Shown: positions 16,573 through 24,712 of the stretch, one piece after another
How positions within the stretch are numbered: the first letter of the stretch is position 1
How the letters are laid out: every line of letters starts with the position of its first letter
DNA from: Streptomyces nigrescens
GTDB lineage: Bacteria; Actinomycetota; Actinomycetes; Streptomycetales; Streptomycetaceae
Assembly: GCA_024349765.1 (NCBI GenBank)
Contig: AP026073.1
Location: forward strand, 2,356,001 to 2,420,000
Reading direction: 5' to 3'
Length of the DNA stretch: 64,000 nt
Program-made: the position numbers and the translations under genes
Notes under the pieces: model-generated
Seen by the model: the letters and a program-made list of their open reading frames with translations, nothing else
Databases searched by the model: none
What the model was told of the DNA's origin: nothing

Positions 16573-17389
16573 CTGTCTTCCATTCTTCTTCTCCCGGTGG
16601 TCAGCGTTCGGCGCCTACTCCCTGTACTCGGCATGCGGCGTCTTCCCCCTGTACTCACTTCGGTGTCGCCGGACGGGCGCAAACGCGTGTTCTCGCCTGG
16701 TCGTTGCGGGTGCAGAACGGCGCATGCGCGGGGCATGCGACCAAGAACCACTACTTCCCCCGGAAAAACGGACGGGAGAATTCCGTGCGAGGGGCGATGA
16801 GGTCAGGCTCGCGAACGAGCGAGCCTCCGGGAGATTCCCCACTGGACAACGGTCCGGCATTGCTGCATGAGCTGGTCCCCCCTGGGCCTGAGCTGCTGAC
16901 CATCACCGTGCGCGTACTACGTGCTGAGCGTGGGTCCATGCTTTTCGGCCACGCCAAGCTAACACACGCCGTACTGGTCAGTGATATCGCGAGAGAGGTG
17001 CTTTTGCCTTCCCCTTACGGAAAATCCCGGGGCGGCCGCCGCCGGGGGTGACGGGACGGACCGGTCCGTCCGGGGCCGGGGAAGGCGGGGGCGACGGACC
17101 TGGGCGGGGCCCGGGCGGGAGCGCCGGCGCCCCGCACGGCGGGGAGGTTGCGGAAGGATGGATTCTCCTTGGCCGCGGCCTTTCCCCGTCCCACGGAGGG
17201 AAAAGGCGCGGGGTGGCTCGAAATGGGTCCGGCACGGCAGGGGTGCCGGACGATCACCCGGAATACCACCGGCCGTTGATCGGCGTGGTCAGTGCTCAGT
17301 CAGTGCCTCGTCAATCGGCGCGATTACTTTGGGCGCCGTTCCCCGCACCCAATTCGGGGACAGTCGGGCTCGAAAGGAGTCGGCGGGCT
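16573..17389. other. 817-bp intergenic region between SARP and KASIII genes
   Basis: No convincing gene lies here. Short open frames have third-position GC much lower than neighbouring genes. Visible structures are GGCTCGC/GCGAGCC (about 16806-16825), a perfect 18-bp palindrome centred on ACCGGT (17054-17071), a 9-bp repeat CCTGTACTC at 16621 and 16648, and the SARP-type heptamers near the right end. It must hold the promoter of the SARP gene and that of the KASIII operon. The length is unusual for such a compact cluster. Confidence 0.5.
17285..17330 (+). promoter_or_regulatory. SARP-type operator and promoter of the KASIII-ACP operon
   Basis: Heptamers GTGGTCA (17285-17291), TCAGTCA (17296-17302) and CTCGTCA (17307-17313) repeat at exactly 11 bp. 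A possible -10 hexamer TACTTT lies at 17325-17330, the same 11-nt offset as in the other two sites. The KASIII GTG is 59 bp further on, preceded by AAAGGAG. Confidence 0.75.
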
Positions 17390-18319
17390 GTGACCTCAAT
17401 AGCCGAGGTATCCACGCACTGGCCGTCACCGGTTTCCCTCGCGGAGCGCCAGCACGACCTGGGACTGACGGACGCGGAACTGCGCCGCTACATCCGGGGG
17501 TTCGGACTTTCCCGGATCTGCTGGGACGAGGAGGTCACGGAGAAGGAGTTGCTCCTCTCCGCCCTGGAGAAACTGCCGTCGCTGCGGGGCGCGGAAGAGC
17601 GGGTGCGTTTCCTGATACGCGCCAGGACCTTGCGCGCGCCGTCGCCGTATCCGCACAGCGTGCTCCAGGAGATCCGGCGCGAGGCCGGCCTGCGGCACGC
17701 CCGCACCTTCGCGCTGACCGAGCACGCCTGCGCCTCCGGCCTGCTGGCGGTGGAGGTCGCGGGGATGCTGCTGGAGGAGGAGGGCGACCCCGAGGCGCTG
17801 GCGCTGATCCTGACCGGGGAGAAGGCGCTGACCCGGGAGACCCAGTTCGTGCCCGGGGTGGGCACCACCGGCGAGGCGACCGCCGCGGTACTGGTGGCGG
17901 CGTCCGGGACCAGGGACCGGGTCCGCGGCTTCGCCACCCGGACCGTGTCCACCGGCCACCCGAAGATGGTGATGACGCCGGAGGCCGCCCGGGCCTTCCG
18001 CGGGATGTACGCCGACGTCCTCACCGAGGTCATCGGCGAGGCGGTCGACGCCGCCGGGCGGACCATGGACGAGATCGCCCTGGTGCTGCCGCACAACGTG
18101 AACCGGGTCGCGTGGACGAAGCTCGCGGACCGGCTGGGCACCCGCACCGAACGGGTGCTCCTGGACAACGTCCCGCGCACCGGGCACTGCTTCGGGGCCG
18201 ACCCGTTCGTCAACTACGTCACGGCCTGCGAGCTGGGCAGACTCCGCCCCGGTGACCACTACCTGATGGTGGCCGTCGGGCTCGGGGCGTGCTTCGCCGC
18301 GATGGTCGTGGAGCACTGA
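17390..18319 (+). CDS. 3-oxoacyl-ACP synthase III (KASIII) family protein
   Basis: A 309-residue thiolase-fold enzyme. The nucleophile region is TEHACASGLLAVEVAG with C114; the histidine is H235 in LVLPHNVNRVAW. The usual third residue, Asn in a GNTSAAS loop, is replaced in GHCFGADPF, so the family position is shifted away from true FabH. Such variants act as acyltransferases or condense unusual acyl units. The GTG at 17390 follows AAAGGAG and gives a start just before conserved sequence; the frame is open further upstream but crosses the SARP boxes. First gene of an apparent seven-gene operon. It may extend or transfer the ACP-bound unit made by the next genes. Confidence 0.8.
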   Translation: MTSIAEVSTHWPSPVSLAERQHDLGLTDAELRRYIRGFGLSRICWDEEVTEKELLLSALEKLPSLRGAEERVRFLIRARTLRAPSPYPHSVLQEIRREAGLRHARTFALTEHACASGLLAVEVAGMLLEEEGDPEALALILTGEKALTRETQFVPGVGTTGEATAAVLVAASGTRDRVRGFATRTVSTGHPKMVMTPEAARAFRGMYADVLTEVIGEAVDAAGRTMDEIALVLPHNVNRVAWTKLADRLGTRTERVLLDNVPRTGHCFGADPFVNYVTACELGRLRPGDHYLMVAVGLGACFAAMVVEH

Positions 18320-18352
18320 GCACCCCGGGTGTACGGGGAGGACGGAGAAGCG

Positions 18353-19723
18353 GTGGAGGAGAACTTCAGCCGGCGGCTGAAGACCGCGGTGGCCGGTGAC
18401 CCGGGCGCGTCCCTGGTGTTCCTGGGCAACTTCGAGGTCGAGGAGGAGTGGGCCCGCGGCGAGACCGGACTGCCCCGGCTCTCGTCGGCGGGGAACAGCG
18501 CCGTGGTCAACCGCATGGAGGAGTTCGCGCTGCTGCTGGGCGGCGCCGACGACCACGTCGTCCTCAAGACCCGGCCCGACGAGGACTACCTCGACCACCT
18601 GCGCCGACTGGGGCTGGCCCTGCCCACCGTGCACGTGGTGGCCGGCCAGCGGCCCGACCACATGGTCACCCGGGACGCCCTGGCGGACGACGCGCTGATC
18701 GCCGCCCTCGGCGAACTGGCGGACCGGGGCGCGCTGCTGGCCCCGCACGGCGTCTCCGCCCTGGAGGAGGAACTCGCCGCCCGGTCCCGGCTCCCGCTGG
18801 CCGCCCCGCCGGCGCCGCTGTGCAAGGCGGTCAACAGCAAGGTCTACAGCCGGCGCGCCGCGGACGCGGCCGGGCTGCGGCAGCCGCGCGGCTGGGCCTG
18901 CGAGACCCTCGACGCACTCGACGCGGCGATGGCGCACGCCGCCGAACTGTGCGAGCAGGGCGTCACCTTGATGGTCAAGGAGGCGTTCGGCGTCTCCGGC
19001 AAGGGCATCGCGGTCGTCGACAGCCGGCGTCGGCTCGACCGCCTGCACACCATGATCACCCGGGCCGCCCGCGCCGCCGGCTCCGACCGCGCCGCCTTCG
19101 TGATCGAGGAGAGGGTGGCCAAGGACCGGGACCTCAACTACCAGATCACCGTGGGCCGGGACGGCGCCGTGCGGCTGGACTTCGTCAAGGAGGCCCTCAC
19201 CGAGGGCGGGGTGCACAAGGGCCACCGCTTCCCACCCGACCTGACGACACGTCAGCTCGATGACATCCGGCATGCCGCCCGGCTGCTCGGCAAGCAGCTG
19301 GCGTCCGACGGCTTCTTCGGCGTGGCCGGCATCGACGCGATCGTGGACACCGACGGCGGCGTCTTCCCGGTGATCGAGATCAACGCCCGCAACAACATGT
19401 CGACCTACCAGGTCCGGCTCCAGGAACGGGTGCTCGCCCCGGGACAGTCGGCACTCGCCCGCCACTACCCCCTCCGGCTGCGCCGGGAGCTGCCGTTCGC
19501 CGCCGTGCGCCGGCTGCTGGACGGCCTGCTGCTGCGGTCGCCGGGCGAGGAGGGCCTGGTCGTCAACAACTTCGCCACCGTCAACGCCGGCGCCGGCTCC
19601 GGGCCCTACCAGGGGCGGCTGTACGGACTGCTGGTCGGCGCCCCCGAACGGCTCCCCGCGCTGGACGAGGCCGTCTCGGAGCAACTGGCCACCCTTACCG
19701 AGGAGCCCGCCGATGCCCGCTGA
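18353..19723 (+). CDS. ATP-grasp amino acid:ACP ligase (BtrJ-like)
   Basis: A 456-residue ATP-grasp enzyme. The nucleotide-binding core spans about residues 160-370: LMVKEAFGVSGKGIAVV (phosphate-binding loop), AAFVIEERVAKDRDLNYQ, and the metal-binding end VFPVIEINARNNMSTYQVRL. The overall order matches BtrJ of butirosin biosynthesis, which ligates L-glutamate to the ACP BtrI through an acyl phosphate. The next genes encode a BtrK-like decarboxylase and an ACP, which strengthens that reading. The GTG at 18353 with GGAGAA upstream is preferred over 18329. Its end overlaps the decarboxylase start by 11 nt. Which amino acid is activated is not visible; glutamate is the default guess. Confidence 0.78.
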   Translation: MEENFSRRLKTAVAGDPGASLVFLGNFEVEEEWARGETGLPRLSSAGNSAVVNRMEEFALLLGGADDHVVLKTRPDEDYLDHLRRLGLALPTVHVVAGQRPDHMVTRDALADDALIAALGELADRGALLAPHGVSALEEELAARSRLPLAAPPAPLCKAVNSKVYSRRAADAAGLRQPRGWACETLDALDAAMAHAAELCEQGVTLMVKEAFGVSGKGIAVVDSRRRLDRLHTMITRAARAAGSDRAAFVIEERVAKDRDLNYQITVGRDGAVRLDFVKEALTEGGVHKGHRFPPDLTTRQLDDIRHAARLLGKQLASDGFFGVAGIDAIVDTDGGVFPVIEINARNNMSTYQVRLQERVLAPGQSALARHYPLRLRRELPFAAVRRLLDGLLLRSPGEEGLVVNNFATVNAGAGSGPYQGRLYGLLVGAPERLPALDEAVSEQLATLTEEPADAR

Positions 19724-21023
19724 GTTCACCGTGCAGAACCTGGGGATCACCTCCCTCGCCGAGCGGTTCGGCACCCCGCTGTACCTCTACGACGGCGACC
19801 GCCTGACCGGCCGCATGGACGCCCTCCGCGAGCTGCTCCACCCCCGGCTGGAGATCTTCTACTCGCTCAAGGCCAACCCGAACGTCTCCGTCTGCGCCCT
19901 GCTGCACGCGCACGGCGCCCGGGCCGAGGTCTCCTCGCTGACCGAGCTGCTCACCGCGCGGGCGGCCGGGGTGGCCGCCCGCGACATCGTCTTCCTCGGC
20001 CCCGGGAAGAGCCGCGAGGAACTCGGCGCCTGCCTCCGCCAGGGCGTGTACGCGGTCATCTGCGAGTCCTTCCAGGAACTGGCGGCGATCGAGGAGCTGG
20101 CCGGCGAACTCGGCCTGACCGCTCCGGTCGCGCTGCGCGTCAACCCGAGCTTCACCGTGAAGGGTTCGGGGCTCACCATGGGCGGCAAACCCCGCCAGTT
20201 CGGCATCGACGAGGAACAGCTGCTGGGGTCCGAACCGCTGGGCAAGGGACTGGCACACGTGCGGCTGATGGGCGTGCAGGTGTACATGGGCACCCGCATC
20301 CTCAGCGAGGAGGCCGTCGTGCTCAACACCGAGCGCATCCTCGACCTCGCCGAACGCGTCGCGGCGCACCACGGCTTCCCCCTGGAGACGGTCGACGTCG
20401 GCGGCGGCCTCGGCGTCGCCTACTTCGACGGCGAGCGCGACCTGGACCTGGCGCGCCTGGCCGCCGGCGTCAACCCGGTCCTGGACGCCTTCGCCGAGGC
20501 CCACCCCGACACCCGGCTGATCATGGAACTCGGGCGCTACCTGGTGGCCGAGAGCGGGACGTACGTGGTCCGGGTCGGCTACACCAAGACCTCGGCCGGG
20601 GAGAACTTCGCGGTCGCCGACGGCGGCACCAACCACCACATGGCCGCCGTGGGCATCGGGTCGTTCGTCAAGCGGAACTTCCCCATCGAACTGCTCAACC
20701 GGCCCGGCACCGGCGCCACCGAACCGTGGAACATCACCGGACCACTGTGCACGCCCAACGACACCCTCGGCAAGAAGGTGCCGCTGCCGCCGCTGCGGAC
20801 CGGTGACCTCCTCGGCGTGCGGCGGTCCGGCGCGTACGGCCCGAGCGCCTCACCGGTGTTCTTCCTCTCCCACGGCCACCCCGCCGAGGTGCTGGTCCAC
20901 CGCGGGCGGGCGCACCTCGTCCGGGACGCCGACACCCCCAGGGACCTGCTGGCCCGCCAGCACCTGTACGACCCCGCCTCGTCCGCCGTGCGCTCCCCGC
21001 TCGACTCGCTCCCCACCGCCTAG
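19713..21023 (+). CDS. Group IV PLP decarboxylase (BtrK-like, acting on aminoacyl-ACP)
   Basis: A 436-residue enzyme of the diaminopimelate/ornithine decarboxylase fold: an alanine-racemase-like PLP barrel plus a C-terminal beta domain. The PLP lysine is in EIFYSLKANPN (about residue 54), the phosphate loop is TVDVGGGLGVAYFDGE, and MELGRYLV plus the cysteine in GPLCTPNDTLG complete the active site. Segments such as SGLTMGGKPRQFGID and GGTNHHMAAVGIGSFVKRNFP resemble BtrK, which decarboxylates glutamyl-S-ACP to 4-aminobutyryl-S-ACP. Coupling to an ATP-grasp ligase upstream and an ACP downstream supports an ACP-bound substrate. Confidence 0.8.
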   Translation: MPAEFTVQNLGITSLAERFGTPLYLYDGDRLTGRMDALRELLHPRLEIFYSLKANPNVSVCALLHAHGARAEVSSLTELLTARAAGVAARDIVFLGPGKSREELGACLRQGVYAVICESFQELAAIEELAGELGLTAPVALRVNPSFTVKGSGLTMGGKPRQFGIDEEQLLGSEPLGKGLAHVRLMGVQVYMGTRILSEEAVVLNTERILDLAERVAAHHGFPLETVDVGGGLGVAYFDGERDLDLARLAAGVNPVLDAFAEAHPDTRLIMELGRYLVAESGTYVVRVGYTKTSAGENFAVADGGTNHHMAAVGIGSFVKRNFPIELLNRPGTGATEPWNITGPLCTPNDTLGKKVPLPPLRTGDLLGVRRSGAYGPSASPVFFLSHGHPAEVLVHRGRAHLVRDADTPRDLLARQHLYDPASSAVRSPLDSLPTA

Positions 21024-21063
21024 GCCCGGCACCCGGGCCGGCCCCCTACCGAAGGACACGGAC

Positions 21064-21351
21064 ATGACCGAAGCGACCATCCAGCAGCCCACGACCGAGC
21101 AGGACCGGGTCACCGCCGCCGTCACCGAAGCCCTCGGCGACGTCCTCCAGCGCGAGCTGACCGGCCTGGAGCCCGGCACCAGGCTCTTCGACGAACTCGG
21201 CCTCGACTCCACCGGCGTGCTCGACCTGCTGCTCGCCCTGGAGGAGCTGCTGGACTGCGAGTTCGACACGGAGAACCTGGAGATGAGCCACTTCGCCACC
21301 GTCGGCTCGCTGGCCGACCACCTCACGGGCGAGCTGAGAGCGCAGCGGTGA
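21064..21351 (+). CDS. Free-standing acyl carrier protein (BtrI-like)
   Basis: A 95-residue carrier protein with the phosphopantetheine serine in DELGLDSTGVLDLLLALEE (about residue 50). It has the acidic helix II typical of ACPs. It should carry the amino acid loaded by the ATP-grasp ligase, its decarboxylated form, and possibly later oxidised or condensed forms. Its final position could be docking to the N-terminal condensation domain of NRPS1. AAGGACACGG lies before the ATG, and its stop overlaps the next GTG. Confidence 0.92.
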   Translation: MTEATIQQPTTEQDRVTAAVTEALGDVLQRELTGLEPGTRLFDELGLDSTGVLDLLLALEELLDCEFDTENLEMSHFATVGSLADHLTGELRAQR

Positions 21352-22187
21352 CGCTCGCCCTGACGGTGTCCGCGATGGCACACCGCCGCTTCCCGGCCGG
21401 GGCCACCCGCCCCGGCGCCGCCGACGACGACCGGTACCACGCCGAGGTCGCCGCGGCGGCCGGTGTGCCCCTGCGGGACGGCATCCGGCCGACCGTCACC
21501 GGGTCCACCTTCGAGGAGATGGCGGTCGCCCTGCTGGACCCGCTCGGTGCCCAGGACCACCCCGTCGACCTGCTGTTGCTGGCCTACGCGACGCCCGACC
21601 TCACGCCCCTGACGCTCACCGGGCCCACGCTGGCCGCCCGCCTGCCCGGCCGGCCCCGGCTCTTCGGGATCACCGACACCGGCGTCTCGGCGCCCTTCAC
21701 CATGCTGGCGCTGGCCCGCTCCAGCGTGCTCCGCCACCGCCTCCGGCGGGTGCTGGCGTTCGCCTTCGACCAGTCGGACCTGCCGTACGACGTTCCGCTG
21801 CCACCGGACCGGCGGGTGGCGGGCGACGCCGCGGTGGCGCTGGTCGTCGAGCCGGCGCCGGACGGCGCCCCGGACGCGCTCCGGGTGCGCCAGCGGTCGG
21901 GCGTCCCCGCGAAGGAGGTGCCGCGCACCCTCGACGCCCTCGCGGCGGAACTCGCGGCCGACGGCGCCTCCACGATCCTGGTCGGCGCCGGGGTGGGGGA
22001 GCGGTGGCAGCCGCGGATCCCGCACTCCGTGCTCCGGCACACCCCGCGGGGATGGCCGTGCACCGCGTTGTTCGGCGCGCTGGCCCGCCTGCGCCCGGCC
22101 CCGGACGACGCCCCGGTGCTGCTCGCCGAGTACGACCGGTCCCTCGGTGACCTGTCGGTCTGCCGCGTCGGCCCGGTGGCCGCATGA
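21348..22187 (+). CDS. KASIII-fold protein lacking the catalytic cysteine
   Basis: A 279-residue protein with the thiolase-type N-terminal half (DLLLLAYATPDLTPLTLTGPTLA, then the strand-loop LFGITDTGVSAPFTMLALAR where FabH-like enzymes have their Cys). No cysteine occurs in that nucleophile loop. The segment RRVLAFAFDQSDLPYDVPLPP and the following GDAAVALVVE strand are as in KASIII homologues. It is about 30 residues shorter than FabH. It may be a non-catalytic partner of the KASIII at 17390, as PqsB is for PqsC, or an acyltransferase with altered chemistry. It overlaps both neighbours by 4 nt, so coupled translation is likely. Confidence 0.6.
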   Translation: MTLALTVSAMAHRRFPAGATRPGAADDDRYHAEVAAAAGVPLRDGIRPTVTGSTFEEMAVALLDPLGAQDHPVDLLLLAYATPDLTPLTLTGPTLAARLPGRPRLFGITDTGVSAPFTMLALARSSVLRHRLRRVLAFAFDQSDLPYDVPLPPDRRVAGDAAVALVVEPAPDGAPDALRVRQRSGVPAKEVPRTLDALAAELAADGASTILVGAGVGERWQPRIPHSVLRHTPRGWPCTALFGALARLRPAPDDAPVLLAEYDRSLGDLSVCRVGPVAA

Positions 22188-22810
22188 GCGCCGCGACCGG
22201 CGTGAGCGCCCCGCCCGGCCACCGGCGGCTGTACGCCGCGGCCCGGGACGAGGGACCCGCGGCGGCCCTGCGCGCCCTGCTGGCCCGGCACGGCCCGCAC
22301 GCCCTGGACGGCGGCGCCGCCGGCCACGCCGTCCTGCCGGAGCCCGCGGGCCCGGTGGACGGCCGGGTGCTGCGCCACTACCCGCCGCCCGCCGGACCCG
22401 TGATCCTGGTACGGCGGGTACCGGACGCCGCCCCGCCCGCCCCGCCCGATCCGCCGGCCCTGCTCTGGATCCGGCTCGGACTCACCGCCGGACTCCGCAC
22501 CGCCACTCTGGACCGGCTGGGCGAACGCGCCAGCGGGGACGGCACGATCCTCATGCACCAACTGGTCAAGGCCCAGGCCGCGGAGGCGTACGCCGGGGAG
22601 CTGGAGCTGACGGCACACGCCGCCTCGCTCGCCCCGGCCGGCGCGACGACCGCGCGGCTGCGGCACCTGCACTCCCAGATCACCCGCACCGACCGGGCGT
22701 GGCTGCGGCTGCTGGGTGCCCACGGATTCCTGCGCACGGGCCCCGGCGGCGTCGCCGAGGTCTCGGAACTGCTGGCCGATGTCTACCTTCCGGCGGAGGA
22801 GGAACGGTGA
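22184..22810 (+). CDS. Acyl-CoA dehydrogenase C-terminal-domain-like protein
   Basis: A 208-residue protein. After a proline/alanine-rich N-terminal third without clear homology, the rest reads like the C-terminal four-helix bundle of acyl-CoA dehydrogenases: LWIRLGLTAGLRTATLDRLGERA, then LVKAQAAEAYAGELELTAHAA and VAEVSELLADVYLP. The N-terminal helical and middle beta domains that bind flavin are missing or unrecognisable. Together with the complete dehydrogenase encoded next (4-nt overlap) it could form a heteromeric enzyme in which this subunit completes the active site. The alternative is a degenerate duplicate kept for structure. Confidence 0.55.
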   Translation: MSAATGVSAPPGHRRLYAAARDEGPAAALRALLARHGPHALDGGAAGHAVLPEPAGPVDGRVLRHYPPPAGPVILVRRVPDAAPPAPPDPPALLWIRLGLTAGLRTATLDRLGERASGDGTILMHQLVKAQAAEAYAGELELTAHAASLAPAGATTARLRHLHSQITRTDRAWLRLLGAHGFLRTGPGGVAEVSELLADVYLPAEEER

Positions 22811-23955
22811 ACGGTGACGCACGGCTGGCCGCGCTGCGCGACCGGGCCCGCGAGTGGGGCGACCAGTTCCGCGCCGCCGCACCGGAGCTCGACCGGGACC
22901 CGGACGCCGTCCACCGCTACCTTGACCTGCCCGGGGTCCGCCACCTCAGCACCTACGGCACACCGCGCGAGTACGGCGGCCGGCCGCTGCGGGTGGGCCC
23001 GTGCGCCTTCGAGGGCACCGGCGCGGTGGAACACGTCGTGGTGCTGGAGGAACTGGCGCGCGGCGACGCGGGGCTGACCCTCGCCGCGCCCGGGCCGTCG
23101 ATGTCGGGCGTGCTGGTGGACAAGCTGGCCGACCCGGCGCAGCGCGCGGAGTACTACACCCGGATCGTGGGCGAACCCACCTGGACCTGCTTCGCGTTGA
23201 CCGAGCCCGGCCACGGTTCCGACGCCTCGGCGATGGAGACCATGCTGCGCCCCGGCGCCGACGGCCGGCTCGTCCTGAGCGGCCGCAAACGCTATGTGGG
23301 CAACGCCGCCCGTGCCCAGCTCGCCGTGGTCTTCGCCCGCACCGGCAGCGGGCCGCTCGGCGTGACCGCCGTCCTGGTGGACACCGGGTGCGCCGGCTAC
23401 CGGGCCGAGCCGCTGGACACGCTCGGACTGCGCGGCGCGCAACTGGGCGCGGTCACCCTCGACGACCTCCCCGTCGAGCCCGAGCGGGTGCTCGGCCGGC
23501 ACCTGTCGCCGGTCCGCCGCGGCATGTGGGCCTGCGTCCAGGTGTTCAACCGGCTGCGCCCCGGGGTGGCGGCGCTGGCCCTCGGCATCGCCGGCGCGGC
23601 CCACGCCTACGTCGTCGAGCAGCGGCCGGCCGCCCGGGGTGCCGCCCGGGACCGCATCGAGGAGCTGGGCCACCGGATCGAGGCCACCCGGTCCCTGGTG
23701 CTCCGGGCCGCCGCGGAGGTGGACGCCACCGGCGACGGGCACCTCGCCTCGGCCGCCAAGGCGCGGGCCTGCGCCCTGGCAGAGGAGGTGACGCTGGCCG
23801 GCTGCGAGCTGCTGGCGCCGGCCGCCCGGGCGAGCCATCCGCTGCTGGACAAACTGGCGCGGGACGCACGGGGCGTCGAGTTCATGGAAGGCACCCGCAA
23901 CATCCAGCACCTCAACCTCTTCCCGGGGCTGCGCGCCGGTCGGGCCACGGGGTGA
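22807..23955 (+). CDS. Acyl-CoA dehydrogenase family protein
   Basis: A 382-residue flavoenzyme with the standard domain order. The N-terminal helical part is followed by the flavin-contact segment TWTCFALTEPGHGSDASAMET, the middle beta domain (LSGRKRYVGNAARAQLAVVF) and the C-terminal bundle ending VEFMEGTRNIQHLNLFPGL. The family introduces an alpha,beta double bond in acyl thioesters; some members accept carrier-protein substrates in natural-product pathways. In this operon the likely substrate is an ACP-bound aminoacyl unit. The GTG overlaps the preceding stop. It is the last gene of the operon and ends 9 nt before the converging response regulator gene. Confidence 0.88.
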   Translation: MNGDARLAALRDRAREWGDQFRAAAPELDRDPDAVHRYLDLPGVRHLSTYGTPREYGGRPLRVGPCAFEGTGAVEHVVVLEELARGDAGLTLAAPGPSMSGVLVDKLADPAQRAEYYTRIVGEPTWTCFALTEPGHGSDASAMETMLRPGADGRLVLSGRKRYVGNAARAQLAVVFARTGSGPLGVTAVLVDTGCAGYRAEPLDTLGLRGAQLGAVTLDDLPVEPERVLGRHLSPVRRGMWACVQVFNRLRPGVAALALGIAGAAHAYVVEQRPAARGAARDRIEELGHRIEATRSLVLRAAAEVDATGDGHLASAAKARACALAEEVTLAGCELLAPAARASHPLLDKLARDARGVEFMEGTRNIQHLNLFPGLRAGRATG

Positions 23956-23964
23956 CCGCCGCGG

Positions 23965-24612
23965 TCAGGAATGGTTGAGATAGGTCAGGACGGCCAGCAC
24001 CCGGCGGTTGTCGTCCTTGGACGGCGGCAGATCCAGTTTCTGCATGATGTTGCCGATGTGTTTGGTGACCGCCTTCTCCGTGATGACGAGCAGGGCGGCG
24101 ATCGCGGCATTGGACCGGCCCTCGGCCATGCCGTGCAGGACGTCGCGTTCCCGGTCGGTCAGGCGCGTGACCTTCTCGTCCCGCCCGCTGCCGGACATCA
24201 TCGCGGTGACCACGTCCGGGTCCATCACCGTGCCCCCGCCGGCCACCTGGCGCAGCGCCGAGACGAACTGCGTGGCGTCGAAGACCCGGTCCTTGAGCAG
24301 ATAGCCCACGCCGCCCTCGCCGTCCGCGAGCAACTCCCGCGCGTAGAGCTGGTCGACGTACTGCGACAGCAGCAGTGACGGCTGGCCGATGTGGCGGCGG
24401 CGGGCCTCCAGCACCGCGCGCAGCCCCTCGTCGGTGTGGGTCGGCGGCATCCGGATGTCCGCGAGGACCAGGTCGGGGCGTTCCACGTCCAGCGCCCGGA
24501 CCAGCTCCGGGCCGCTGCCGACGACCGAGACGACCTCGAAACCGTGCGGTTCCAGCAGCCGGATCAGACCCTCGCGCAACAAGAACTGGTCCTCGGCGAG
24601 CACGATGCGCAT
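23965..24612 (-). CDS. NarL/LuxR-family response regulator
   Basis: A 215-residue two-component regulator. The receiver domain (1-120) has the acidic pocket in LAEDQ, phospho-acceptor D52 in LADIRMPP, and the conserved Lys in GYLLKDRV. The LuxR-type HTH (about 150-205, LTDRERDVLHGMAEGRSNAAIA) is at the C-terminus. No kinase is adjacent; the HisKA_3 kinase at 10876, at the left side of the cluster, is the obvious partner candidate. It is transcribed against the surrounding operons, with its start 129 bp from the SbnA/NRPS promoter region, so divergent regulation there is possible. Confidence 0.92.
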   Translation of the reverse strand: MRIVLAEDQFLLREGLIRLLEPHGFEVVSVVGSGPELVRALDVERPDLVLADIRMPPTHTDEGLRAVLEARRRHIGQPSLLLSQYVDQLYARELLADGEGGVGYLLKDRVFDATQFVSALRQVAGGGTVMDPDVVTAMMSGSGRDEKVTRLTDRERDVLHGMAEGRSNAAIAALLVITEKAVTKHIGNIMQKLDLPPSKDDNRRVLAVLTYLNHS

Positions 24613-24712
24613 GGCTGCCTTCCCCCCATTCGGCCACCACCCGGACCACGGCGTCCGGCCGGGCCGCCCAGAACCTAGCAACGGCCTTGCAAGAGCGGCA
24701 AGTTGGCAAATT

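Noticed and set aside
16621-16656. CCTGTACTC repeated twice upstream of the SARP gene as a SARP autoregulatory site
   Set aside because: The copies are 27 bp apart, not a multiple of 11, and do not resemble the TCA-ending heptamers.
16704-17051. A 115-residue open frame in the SARP/KASIII gap
   Set aside because: Third-position GC is only about 60 percent against 90 percent or more in neighbouring genes, there is no recognisable domain, and no good ribosome-binding site.
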